Shown here in pieces: positions 1 through 6,997 of a stretch of 15,621 bases of DNA (position 1 is the first letter of the stretch; every line of letters begins with the position of its first letter). A program made the position numbers and the translations under genes. The DNA comes from Eubacteriales bacterium (GTDB taxonomy: Bacteria; Bacillota; Clostridia; Christensenellales; CAG-138). The stretch spans positions 1-15,621 of the forward strand of contig JAQVRG010000008.1 in the NCBI GenBank assembly GCA_028701165.1, given 5' to 3'. The notes below the pieces were generated by a model that searched no databases, had not been told where the DNA came from, and saw nothing but the letters and a program-made list of their open reading frames with translations.

Positions 1-876
1 GTGGGCTCCGTATTCCGGGTGGAGCTGACTGTGGGCCGCGTCGAGCAACCGCAGGAAGCCGGACTGTACGACTTTTCGGGTGTTCATGCGCTTATCGTGG
101 ATGACGATAGGAGCACCTGCGACTATATTAAGCTCCTCTTTGACCGCTGCGGCGCAAGGAGCGAGACGGTGAATTCAGGCACGGAGGCAATTTCGGCGTT
201 CGGGGAATCGCTTGAGCGAAACGACCTCTTCACACTCTGTCTGGTGGACTGGCGTATGCCCGGGATGGATGGTATTACCACAGTCAAGGAGATACGGACT
301 ATTGCGGGCAACGACGTTCCCATCATCATCACAGCCTATGACTACTCAGAGATCGCCGACAAGGTGAGGGACGTTGGCGTGACCATGTTCTTGGAAAAGC
401 CCTTGTTCCAGTCCTCCCTGTTCGATCTGCTGGCCACCGTCTGCGGCGCGAGCAAATCGCAAAGCACCATAAAACACAGCGCGGTCAGCTTTGAGGGCGC
501 ACGGGTGCTGCTGGCCGAGGATAATCAAATGAATATGGAGGTCGCAAGGCGCATACTGGAATCCACGGGGTTGAGAGTAGACAGCGCTTGGAATGGTCGG
601 GCGGCTGTTTGCATGTTCGACAAGGCGCCGGCCGGAACCTATCAGGCGATCCTGATGGACGTGCATATGCCGGAGATGGACGGCTATCAAGCCACCCGCG
701 CCATACGCGCTTCCGCGCATCCGGAGGGTGCGACCATCCCCATCATAGCCATGACGGCCGACGCCTTCACCGAAAACGTGGCCGAGGCCTACGCCGCCGG
801 CATGAACGGCCACATCGCCAAGCCGATCGACGTCGAGCTTCTGTTCAAGAGTCTGCGGGAATACATACCAAGCTAA
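1..876 (+). CDS. Hybrid sensor histidine kinase, 3' part (end of ATPase domain plus two receiver domains)
   Basis: The frame is open from base 1, so the gene starts upstream. The first residues (GSVFRVELTVG) look like the final strand of a HATPase_c domain, so this is the tail of a hybrid kinase and not a free regulator. Receiver 1 covers about residues 28-148, with an acidic DDD cluster at 34-36, phospho-acceptor D83 in LVDWRMPGMDG and K133 in LEKPL. Receiver 2 covers about 168-288, with AEDN, D220 in LMDVHMPEMDG and K274 in AKPID. Both keep every residue needed for phosphotransfer. Tandem receivers fit a multistep phosphorelay; the partner Hpt or output protein is not visible. Sensor and kinase core lie outside the window. 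The stop is followed by a stretch of apparently relict coding sequence and then a terminator. Confidence 0.93.
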   Translation: MGSVFRVELTVGRVEQPQEAGLYDFSGVHALIVDDDRSTCDYIKLLFDRCGARSETVNSGTEAISAFGESLERNDLFTLCLVDWRMPGMDGITTVKEIRTIAGNDVPIIITAYDYSEIADKVRDVGVTMFLEKPLFQSSLFDLLATVCGASKSQSTIKHSAVSFEGARVLLAEDNQMNMEVARRILESTGLRVDSAWNGRAAVCMFDKAPAGTYQAILMDVHMPEMDGYQATRAIRASAHPEGATIPIIAMTADAFTENVAEAYAAGMNGHIAKPIDVELLFKSLREYIPS

Positions 877-1024
877 TGAAAAGGCGCGGTATGTTTACAA
901 GAATAATGGCAGTTATACCCTTACGCTTAAGAACGCGGGTATATCCTTCGTCGCGCCCAGAGGCATTAAGGCGCTAATGGACATAACGCTAAAGCTTTTG
1001 GGAGATAACGCAATTGCTGTCTAA
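875..1024 (+). pseudogene. Possible relict C-terminal coding fragment (unknown family)
   Basis: In the frame entered at 875, overlapping the kinase stop, 49 codons are open to a TAA at 1022-1024. The peptide has ordinary protein-like composition (for example YTLTLKNAGISFVAPRG, then a hydrophobic helix ending in GDNAIAV). There is no start codon with a ribosome site: upstream of 875 the frame runs into the kinase gene in a shifted phase. It may be the tail of a deleted downstream gene, or chance. I do not recognise the family. Confidence 0.25.
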
Positions 1025-1095
1025 GTACAGAAAGAGATGTATAGGGCCTCTTTTGCAGCGCAGGCAATAATCTGACGATTCCGGGTGGCGCCTTC

Positions 1096-1149
1096 AATAA
1101 AAAAGCCTTTATTTTACTGAGAAAAGCCAGTAAATTAAAGGTTTTTATT
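1096..1149. terminator. Bidirectional rho-independent terminator between convergent genes
   Basis: A long imperfect inverted repeat has arms at 1096-1119 and 1128-1149 around an 8-nt loop. The left arm starts AATAAAAAAGCC and the right arm ends GGTTTTTATT, so each strand reads a stem followed by a U-tract. It lies between the plus-strand kinase and the minus-strand LysE gene, as expected for a shared terminator. The stem is AT-rich, and a small non-autonomous element remnant is a less likely alternative. Confidence 0.7.
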
Positions 1150-1314
1150 TCTGCTTAAAGACGAGAATCGCCAATCTGTGACTTTGCATGACAAAAGCGG
1201 TCTCTTCACCGTATAGTAGAAGCCTTTAGCATAATTACCTTGAAAAATTGATAGGGGTATCAACGGATTTATCGATATTGAACAAGTCGCAGCCATGACA
1301 ATCTTAAAAGCCGG

Positions 1315-1932
1315 TCACTGTTTCGCTTTACGTTTAAACAACAGCTTTATACCCGAATAGATGATGAAACAGCCAACGAATATGTTCAAAAGCTTCATGG
1401 CGCTCTCGGACAGGAAGCCGCTGATCAGTGTACCCAGTATGGCTATCAGGGAAAGGAAAAAAACCGTAGCCAAAACGCATCCGGCGCCGAACCACCGAAG
1501 CTGTATCCTATTATAATGATTATCGATGATTTGCGTCGTAAAGACGCCGCTCCAGAAAATGATCGTCAACGGATTGGAAAGCGTAAGAAGTAAACCGCGA
1601 AGAAAGAATCCCTGCCGATTATCCTGTGGAAATAAGGAGATGTCCGGCAGTATGGATACGCCCAGAGCGCCGCATACCATATTCAATCCAAACAGTACAA
1701 GGACGAGTGCCCCGATGATCCTCACGGGCAACTGAACGCTTTCCTTTTCCATTAACGCGCTGACGCCCAGCGCCGAGAGCAGAATATACAGCATATCGGC
1801 AAGCGTAATGGCAGCGACCAGCGTCATGCCTGTCAAGAGCCCGTGCGCTGCGGATCTATTGAACACCAGCAGGCACATAGGGCCTACAGCAAGCTGCAGC
1901 AGCATCCCAAATGTAAAACCTTTTCGTAACAT
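1315..1932 (-). CDS. LysE/RhtB family amino-acid exporter
   Basis: This 205-residue, very hydrophobic protein has about six membrane segments, which is the normal LysE/RhtB size and topology. The N-terminus has the family pattern of a first helix ending in a GP pair (about residues 5-24, with G17-P18), where LysE proteins usually read PGP; here it is VGPMCLL. A central TLSNPLTIIFW segment matches the conserved NP helix of the family. Members export amino acids or small metabolites across the cytoplasmic membrane by ion antiport; the substrate cannot be read from sequence. The ATG is preceded only by a weak GAAAG site. It is convergent with the kinase gene and lies 56 nt downstream of the LuxR fragment on the same strand, so it may once have been in that operon. 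Confidence 0.9.
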   Translation of the reverse strand: MLRKGFTFGMLLQLAVGPMCLLVFNRSAAHGLLTGMTLVAAITLADMLYILLSALGVSALMEKESVQLPVRIIGALVLVLFGLNMVCGALGVSILPDISLFPQDNRQGFFLRGLLLTLSNPLTIIFWSGVFTTQIIDNHYNRIQLRWFGAGCVLATVFFLSLIAILGTLISGFLSESAMKLLNIFVGCFIIYSGIKLLFKRKAKQ

Positions 1933-1988
1933 ATCGCGCTTTCAAAATTCGAGTTATACGATGATAGTAAATTCCAGCCGGCAATATG

Positions 1989-2570
1989 TCAAGAATTGCC
2001 GTCAGTAAACACAGAATCACGCTCAACTTCCGTCCCAATGACCTTCTTGATACATTGGGCGCGGCTTTGTACATTCAGCTTTCTGTATATGTTTCCCGCG
2101 TGAGCCTTTGCGGTTCTTAAGGATATCCCCAGCTCCTCGGAAATCTCCTGATTCGTGCGGGCGCTGACGAGCAGCCGGAGCACTTTTTTCTCCGCGGGCG
2201 TGAGAAATTCCAGCAGTTCGGGCGTGGCCGGGATCATAGAGCTTCTGACCGCCTCATTGGTCAGCGCGAGGAGCTTTCTGGCGTAGGGGAGCAGGCGACC
2301 CAGCTTTCTGTCGCCGGAAACATAAGCCGCGAGTATCGCCGCCATGGGAGCCAGTTCGTCCACAAAGCTTCGGACATAGCCCTCTGCCTCGCCGATGGAG
2401 AGCGCCTTTTCCAGATATTCCGCGGCTACCTCGTTTTCCAGCTCGTTGTGCGCGGTGATAGCCAGCAGGTTGAGGATTTCCACGGTGCTGTGGCTGCGTT
2501 TCAATCCCTCCGCATAGCCGGCGAGCCGGTTGAGCAGCAGCTTTGCGTCATCATAACGCTTCCGGTGGAT
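1989..2570 (-). pseudogene. 5'-truncated MalT-like LuxR-family regulator (TPR end plus HTH)
   Basis: On the minus strand the frame gives the tail of a TPR-type sensor region (KRYDDAKLLLNRL, then VRSFVDELAPMAAIL, typical just before the DNA-binding domain of MalT-like regulators) and a complete LuxR helix-turn-helix (LTPAEKKVLRLL, NQEISEELGISLRTAKAHAG, IYRKLNVQSRAQ). The large AAA-like and early TPR portion expected in this roughly 800-900-residue family is absent. Past about 2570 the opposite strand becomes convincing hydrolase coding sequence. A TTG at 2504 could start a 171-residue remnant, but no ribosome site supports it. I call it a remnant; residual DNA binding is possible but unsupported. 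Confidence 0.75.
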
Positions 2571-2928
2571 GTATCCTAACTTAGTAAAGTCTGTGGTAAA
2601 GAACTGCGCGGAAACGAAGCGGGGACGCGACAGTATGCTTTATGCTTTGTCTTTTTACTCGCGGAAGGAGCTTTGCCGCTTGACGGGACAGGGATATTGG
2701 TGTCTTTATGACGCCATCGTTGCGGATAAGCCATATCGTATTACCTGCCCCGCTCTTCTGCTTTGCGGAAAACAGGATAAAGCAGGCTATACAAGGCGGT
2801 TTAACGAACGCTGGAGTAAAAAGACGGGGATCAAACTTGCTTGGATAGACGCAGCGGGGCACAACTCCAATCTGGATAATCCGGATGCCGTGAACCGGCA
2901 AATCGCCGACTTTTTGTTGACACTATAG
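2569..2928 (+). pseudogene. 5'-truncated alpha/beta hydrolase (C-terminal half)
   Basis: The 119-residue frame matches the C-terminal half of an alpha/beta hydrolase subgroup: a cap segment (SFYSRKELCRLTG), the strand CPALLLCGKQDK with candidate catalytic acid D70, and AAGHNSNLDNPDAVN with candidate catalytic H98. The N-terminal half, with the oxyanion loop and the GxSxG nucleophile, is missing; upstream the frame meets a stop near 2547 and overlaps the LuxR remnant. The ATG at 2569 has no ribosome site and probably arises by chance at the break. Without the nucleophile it should be inactive. The 3' end provides the -35 region of a possible promoter for the next genes. Confidence 0.8.
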
Positions 2929-2945
2929 CGGTTGCGGTTTACGAT
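2917..2945 (+). promoter_or_regulatory. Candidate sigma-70 promoter for the 2968-3487 pair
   Basis: A perfect -35 TTGACA (2917-2922), a 17-nt spacer and a -10 TACGAT (2940-2945) lie over the end of the hydrolase remnant. The predicted start of transcription falls almost on the ribosome site of the next gene, so the leader would be very short. That reduces confidence. Confidence 0.4.
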
Positions 2946-2967
2946 CTTTACAAGGAGGACGATTGCT

Positions 2968-3195
2968 ATGAAACCGTATGGAAAAAAGATGATCGCGCCA
3001 ATCGTCATCAGTTGTCTTGTGATAGGCCATTGCGTAGTATACGGCGTTTTGATTCTTACACAGGAAATGCCGTTCATACTGAAAATCATCGGCGCGGTGA
3101 TCGCGGCAGCTTTAATCGGAACTATGATTTTTGTTCTGCTTGAAAGAATAAAAGAAATCAGAAAGGGTGAAGAAGATGATCTTAGTCAATACTGA
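2968..3195 (+). CDS. Small two-helix membrane protein (unknown function)
   Basis: A 75-residue protein with two membrane segments (about residues 9-31 and 37-59), a basic N-terminus (MKPYGKK) and a charged tail ending LERIKEIRKGEEDDLSQY. I chose the ATG at 2968 because AAGGAGG lies at 2952-2958 with good spacing; an upstream in-frame start at 2932 has no ribosome site. The last 20 nt overlap the YbjQ-family gene, so the two are probably translated together. I recognise no family; a partner role for the YbjQ protein is inference from the overlap. Confidence 0.75.
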   Translation: MKPYGKKMIAPIVISCLVIGHCVVYGVLILTQEMPFILKIIGAVIAAALIGTMIFVLLERIKEIRKGEEDDLSQY

Positions 3196-3487
3196 TTACA
3201 TCACGGGAAAAAACCTCGAAATGCTGGGACTGGTAAAGGGCAGCACGATACAGTCGGTTAACGTTGGCCGGGATATTACGCAGTCGCTAAAAACGTTGGT
3301 CGGCGGCGAACTGAAAACGTATAACGAGATGATGAACAACGCAAGAGCGATCGCAACCAAACGTATGGTTGAAGATGCTGAAAGCTTAGGCGCGGACGCC
3401 GTTGTGAATGTCCGCTATGCTTCGTCGGCTGTTATGCAGAGCGCCGCGGAGGTTATTGCGTACGGCACGGCGGTGAAATTCATATAA
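3176..3487 (+). CDS. YbjQ/UPF0145 family protein
   Basis: The 103-residue product shows the YbjQ (UPF0145, 'heavy-metal-binding domain') pattern end to end: an N-terminal strand with TDYITGK, LGLVKGSTIQSVNVGRD, KTLVGGELKTYNEM, then a helix and EDAESLGADAVVNVRYASS followed by AEVIAYGTAVKF. Family members are small homo-oligomeric proteins of unproven function; the metal-binding label rests on weak similarity. I chose the ATG at 3176, behind GAAAGGG, over a GTG nine bases upstream. It overlaps the preceding membrane-protein gene by 20 nt. Its end overlaps the convergent GNAT gene by 8 nt, so no intergenic terminator separates the two. Confidence 0.93.
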   Translation: MILVNTDYITGKNLEMLGLVKGSTIQSVNVGRDITQSLKTLVGGELKTYNEMMNNARAIATKRMVEDAESLGADAVVNVRYASSAVMQSAAEVIAYGTAVKFI

Positions 3488-3992
3488 GAAAAACAGAGGA
3501 ATCCGGGCTGCGCTTTTCCAAGACATAGCGGCCGCCCTTTAGCAAGGTGAAGCCGCAGGAAAGCAGCGTGTTTTTTGAAGCGGCGTTATCTGTGTCGATA
3601 TCGGCGGTGATGCGCCGCGCGTCGGGAATGGAGAAAATCCTGTCCGTCAGCAGAGAAAGCATCTGTTTGCCCAGCCCCCGCCCGAGCAGCGACGCCTCGC
3701 CGATCAGATAGTCCACGCCGTACGCGCCCGAAAGCGGCAGCGAGCCGAAATCCTCGCCTTTGCTGTCACTGCATAAATAGTACAGGCAAAGGCCGATCGG
3801 GCGGCCTTCATACAAAACGATCAGATAGGTAATCCACCGAAAATCTTGTTTATATGCTTTGATCTCGTTTATCCAGTCGTCGATTGTAACGCCCAAACGC
3901 GGTATTGCGTACCATCTTTCCACGTGCGCCTGATGCAGCCAGCGTTCTACCAGCGGGATATCGTCGTCGGTGAGCGAACGAAACTTCAGCAT
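3480..3992 (-). CDS. GNAT acetyltransferase, AAC(6')/RimJ-like
   Basis: This 170-residue protein is one GNAT domain. The acetyl-CoA loop is visible as LLGRGLGKQML (about 102-112, the RxxGxG motif), followed by the late block TDNAASKNTLLSCGF (about 134-148). The N-terminus (ERWLHQAHVERWY) and the YGVDYLIGEASLLGRGLG block resemble the Acetyltransf_8 / aminoglycoside 6'-N-acetyltransferase group. Such enzymes transfer acetyl from acetyl-CoA to amines; whether this one acts on aminoglycosides or on a cell metabolite cannot be told from sequence. The ATG is preceded by a good AAGGGGA site. A promoter and a hairpin-rich leader lie upstream at 4137-3993. The 3' end overlaps the convergent YbjQ gene. 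Confidence 0.88.
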   Translation of the reverse strand: MLKFRSLTDDDIPLVERWLHQAHVERWYAIPRLGVTIDDWINEIKAYKQDFRWITYLIVLYEGRPIGLCLYYLCSDSKGEDFGSLPLSGAYGVDYLIGEASLLGRGLGKQMLSLLTDRIFSIPDARRITADIDTDNAASKNTLLSCGFTLLKGGRYVLEKRSPDSSVFLI

Positions 3993-4031
3993 GCTTATTC
4001 CCCTTAATCCTCAAAAAAAGCAGTCGTATAC

Positions 4032-4082
4032 GTCCGGCGGAACGCTTCGTTTCGGGAACACGAAGCCGCTTTCGTTCCGGAC
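4032..4082 (-). promoter_or_regulatory. Bulged hairpin in the leader of the GNAT gene
   Basis: Outer arms GTCC/GGAC and GGAACG/CGTTCC with a 3-nt bulge enclose a second stem CTTCG/CGAAG. On the minus-strand transcript the hairpin is followed after 12 nt by a run of seven U (4019-4013), then by the ribosome site. It may be an attenuator-like or translation-modulating element. The gap between stem and U-run makes it a poor simple terminator. Confidence 0.4.
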
Positions 4083-4128
4083 GGTTTTCTGATCGGCCGA
4101 TGGCCGTCTTTCAAATGGCGGACGCCTT

Positions 4129-4137
4129 ATTATAGCA
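4129..4137 (-). promoter_or_regulatory. Extended -10 promoter for the GNAT gene
   Basis: The minus strand reads TGCTATAAT, a perfect extended -10, about 137 nt before the GNAT ATG. No recognisable -35 is seen, which extended -10 promoters tolerate. The same nonamer lies upstream of the PEBP-family gene. Confidence 0.65.
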
Positions 4138-4139
4138 CG

Positions 4140-4372
4140 GAGCGGACGTTTGCGGGAAGAATGTTGGGACGGTGCAGCGTTTATAGGCGCATGCGAATCG
4201 GGTGATGTTCACAAAGGACGGGCGCATGGGTAACGCGTGTTGCTATCATGCGCCTGCCGTCGTTTTTGCGCGAAATCGTGCGAACGCGTTTTATCATCCT
4301 CACGGGAACCGTCGCATGGACACAGGAGATGAAACGGGCTTTCATATCTGACGGCTCATTTCGCATCCCCGT
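4140..4372. other. Gene-free stretch
   Basis: No convincing gene is seen here. A 61-codon minus-strand frame (4366-4181) has no credible ribosome site and an arginine-rich composition typical of chance frames. No terminator or repeat stood out. Confidence 0.5.
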
Positions 4373-4564
4373 CTATTTTCTATACGTTGCTTTGTAAACC
4401 TTGCAGCTTATGAACCCGATTAGCGCGTTTACCACGATCAAAAGCGCAGACAGCATCACGATGTTTCCGTCGATCTGCACGGTTGCGTCCACGATGCGCA
4501 CAACAAATCTGGAAGCGATCAGCATAACGATGATCGTTGCAATAATATAAAGTTTTTTTCTCAC
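4373..4564 (-). CDS. Small two-helix membrane protein (unknown function)
   Basis: I read a 63-residue protein starting at a GTG at 4564 (RKKLYIIATIIV after the start), with membrane helices at about residues 4-28 and 35-55 and a basic tail (KVYKATYRK). The frame stays open to 4702, but a likely extended -10 promoter and an inverted repeat lie inside that upstream part, so the longer reading would sit on its own promoter. The ribosome site before the GTG is weak (CGGGGTG), while a strong AGGAGG further upstream is buried in the inverted repeat. No family is recognised. It lies downstream of the TRAP gene on the same strand, but the promoter suggests independent expression. Confidence 0.5.
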   Translation of the reverse strand: MRKKLYIIATIIVMLIASRFVVRIVDATVQIDGNIVMLSALLIVVNALIGFISCKVYKATYRK

Positions 4565-4585
4565 TCGATTCGCACCCCGCAGCTC

Positions 4586-4609
4586 TATAGGATCGTCGAT
4601 CCTCCTATA
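4586..4609 (-). promoter_or_regulatory. Inverted repeat covering an AGGAGG, just below a promoter
   Basis: Arms TATAGGA and TCCTATA flank a core in which TCG pairs with CGA; the AGGAGG (minus strand) lies inside the left arm. It starts 10 nt downstream of the -10 at 4625-4620. It could be a repressor operator or an RNA stem hiding a ribosome site. Confidence 0.4.
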
Positions 4610-4619
4610 CGTCAATAGC

Positions 4620-4628
4620 ATTGTAGCA
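4620..4628 (-). promoter_or_regulatory. Extended -10 promoter for the 63-residue membrane protein
   Basis: The minus strand reads TGCTACAAT, one mismatch from the TGnTATAAT extended -10 seen elsewhere in the window. It lies about 56 nt before the chosen GTG. No clear -35 was found. Confidence 0.45.
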
Positions 4629-4712
4629 TATCCAAAACGGAATAAATAGCGGGATGTGCGGCGCCGCCGCCATTCGGCAGGAATAAGCGGGTTCGCCCTC
4701 AAAACGCGCGAG

Positions 4713-4730
4713 CGCGCATGCGTATGCGCG
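4713..4730 (-). terminator. Weak terminator candidate after the TRAP gene
   Basis: A 7-bp GC stem, CGCGCAT/ATGCGCG, with a 4-nt loop lies about 30 nt beyond the TRAP stop. It is followed on the minus strand by a short TTTT after a few GC-rich bases. The U-run is short and displaced. Confidence 0.3.
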
Positions 4731-4760
4731 GCTTCGGCGCGTTGAGAAGGTTCGTGACGG

Positions 4761-6959
4761 CTATTGCGCCGCCGTTACACGCGTGCGGCGCTCTCTGCGG
4801 CGGCGTTGAAGGACAAACAGCGCCGCTGCAATGATAAAGCCGCATAAGTCGGTTTCCCACCCGGGAATGATCATCAGCAGTCCGGCAAGCGCGAGAAGCA
4901 CGCATTCATACCAGCGGCAGGAATCCTGAAAATAGGCGGTCAACCCGCCGGAAAGCGCGTACATGCCAAGCAGGGCTGTGCATACGTTAAATACGATTGT
5001 GTACCAAGCGGCGTCGATCATGAGCATGGAGGGATCCATCATGAAGATATAGGGTACCACAAAGGCGCCGATAGCAAGGCGCGTCGCGGTAATGCCTGTT
5101 TTCATAGGGTCGGATTTTGCTATGGCGGAGCCGGCCATGGCAGCAAGCGCCACAGGCGGCGTAATGTCCGCGACGATGCCGAAATAGAACACGAAAAGAT
5201 GCGCGCTCATGATGATCGCCATGGGGGCGTCAACGCCCGTGGGAACGCCGCGCATTTGGCAGGCGAGGTTGATGAGCGCCGGTGCGCAAATTGTGGAAGT
5301 GATGAGGTAGTTCGCCGTGGTCGGCACCCCCATCCCCAGCACGATACTTGCAAGCATCGTGAAGAACATCAGTAGATAGATATTGTTGCCGGCAAGGCTT
5401 GCAAGCCCGTTTGCCATCTTTAGCCCTAACCCCGTGAGCGTTACCGTGCCCACGATGATGCCGGCCATCGCGCAGGCGACGGCTACGGAAAGCGCGCTTC
5501 GCGCGCCTACCTTCAAAGCGTCAAGTATGTCCATCGGATCAAACCCTAGCTTATCGGCAACGCGCACGCCGCGCTTGCGGTTGACAAGGGGACACATCAA
5601 AAGCCAAAGCAGGATGACCCACGGGGCATATTGCGTAAAATTCAAATCGAGGTTCATGCACGCCACCATACCCGCGATGGGGACTAACGACCACCAGCGA
5701 AGGCTGCAGGACATCAGCGCCGTAAGGATGGCGCCGAGGGCCGCGTAAGAGGGCGTTACGCGGGAGCTTAGCATGTAGATCATCAGCGCCAGCGCCAGCA
5801 TCAGATAGCTTCGCTCCTTCACGATAGCGCCAAGGTGCGGAATTTCCTCCGGGGGCATACCGCGCAAGCCGATTTTTTTTGCCTCGTGATGTACAGAGAT
5901 CAGAATGCCCGAAAAATACAGGATCGCGGGGATCACGGCGGATTTGACCACGGAGGCGTAGGAGAAGCCCGTGCTTTCCGCCATCAAAAACGCGGCCGCG
6001 CCCATGATGGGCGGCATGATCTGTCCGCCCGTGCTTGCCGCGGCCTCCACAGCGGCGGCAAACTCCGGCTTATAGCCAAGGCGCTTCATGGCGGGAATGG
6101 TAAAGGCGCCGGAACCGACGGTGTTGGCGACTGAGCTTCCCGAAACCGTTCCCTCCAGTGCGGAGGCGATCACAGCGACCTTTGCGGGGCCGCCCACATA
6201 TTTGCCGGCGATCGCGTTGGCGATATCGATGAACAGACGTCCTACGCCGGTTTTTTCCAAAAACGCGCCGAAGAGCACAAACAGGAAGATGAAGGTGGCG
6301 GATACGCCCAGCGGTGTGCCGAACACACCGTTGGTGGTATAATACATATGCGTAATGACCTGCCTAAGGCCCATTTGGCGAATCCCGTAGATGCCGGGGA
6401 TAAGGTTGCCGAAAAATGCGTAGGCGAGAAAGATACATACGATGATCAGAATCGGCAGTCCCACGACGCGCCTGCACGCCTCAAAGAGAAGCAGCATGCC
6501 TAACACGCCCACGGTGACATCGGTATAGCTTAGGTTGCCTACGTTGCGAACGATATAGGAATAATTCAATGGAAGGTAGAGCATGCACGCAAGCGAGAGC
6601 AGCGCCAGCGCCCAATCATACCAAGGAATGGAGCCTTTGCCGAGACTCCTTTTGGCTGGGTAGAGAAGATACACGAGAAAAAGCACGAAGCCAAGATGGA
6701 TGGGCCGAAGCTGCTGCACGGGCAGCGTAAAGACTGTCGAATAAAGCTGAAATAAGGAGAATACGATCAATACAATGCCGATCAGCGTGTTGAGCGGCTT
6801 TGGCAAACGATTGCGGAAGGCGGATTCTTTATCGTATTTCTCCAACACCGCGGCGGCTTCAAGCTGGGCCGCTTCCTCCTGCGTGACCTCGAAGGAATCG
6901 ACTACGATTGTTGGCTTGATGGCATTTGCTGTGCGCGCTTGTTCTTTAGGTTCACTCAT
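4761..6959 (-). CDS. TRAP transporter fused permease (DctQ-DctM, TAXI type)
   Basis: The 732-residue polytopic protein has the fused TRAP architecture: a cytosolic N-terminal lead, a DctQ-like helical part (roughly residues 40-185), then the large DctM part. The DctM signature is clear at about 270-325: VSGSSVANTVGSGAFTIP, MKRLGYKPEFAAAVE, AASTGGQIMPPIMGAAAF. A second glycine-rich half follows (VLGMGVPTTANYLI). Such permeases import organic acids or amino acids with Na+ or H+, fed by a TAXI-type binding protein. No binding-protein gene is in the window, which is unusual for this class. I chose the ATG at 6959 because GGGAGGT lies 6 nt upstream; a GTG five codons earlier has no such site. A GTATAC palindrome lies upstream, and the gene is divergent from the pit operon. 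Confidence 0.95.
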   Translation of the reverse strand: MSEPKEQARTANAIKPTIVVDSFEVTQEEAAQLEAAAVLEKYDKESAFRNRLPKPLNTLIGIVLIVFSLFQLYSTVFTLPVQQLRPIHLGFVLFLVYLLYPAKRSLGKGSIPWYDWALALLSLACMLYLPLNYSYIVRNVGNLSYTDVTVGVLGMLLLFEACRRVVGLPILIIVCIFLAYAFFGNLIPGIYGIRQMGLRQVITHMYYTTNGVFGTPLGVSATFIFLFVLFGAFLEKTGVGRLFIDIANAIAGKYVGGPAKVAVIASALEGTVSGSSVANTVGSGAFTIPAMKRLGYKPEFAAAVEAAASTGGQIMPPIMGAAAFLMAESTGFSYASVVKSAVIPAILYFSGILISVHHEAKKIGLRGMPPEEIPHLGAIVKERSYLMLALALMIYMLSSRVTPSYAALGAILTALMSCSLRWWSLVPIAGMVACMNLDLNFTQYAPWVILLWLLMCPLVNRKRGVRVADKLGFDPMDILDALKVGARSALSVAVACAMAGIIVGTVTLTGLGLKMANGLASLAGNNIYLLMFFTMLASIVLGMGVPTTANYLITSTICAPALINLACQMRGVPTGVDAPMAIIMSAHLFVFYFGIVADITPPVALAAMAGSAIAKSDPMKTGITATRLAIGAFVVPYIFMMDPSMLMIDAAWYTIVFNVCTALLGMYALSGGLTAYFQDSCRWYECVLLALAGLLMIIPGWETDLCGFIIAAALFVLQRRRRERRTRVTAAQ

Positions 6960-6997
6960 GGCGTGACCTCCCACATCGATATTGAACGCTGTTCATC

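Noticed and set aside
1248..1263. TTGATA-GGGG-TATCAA hairpin downstream of the LysE gene
   Set aside because: The 6-bp AT stem has no U-tract and lies after the gene on its strand. It is too weak to call a terminator or operator.
2932..2967. Upstream in-frame start for the small membrane protein
   Set aside because: The ATG at 2968 has a strong AAGGAGG; the upstream start has none and overlaps the likely promoter.
4181..4366. 61-codon minus-strand frame after the small membrane protein
   Set aside because: It has no convincing ribosome site, is rich in arginine, histidine and methionine as chance frames often are, and shows no recognisable domain.
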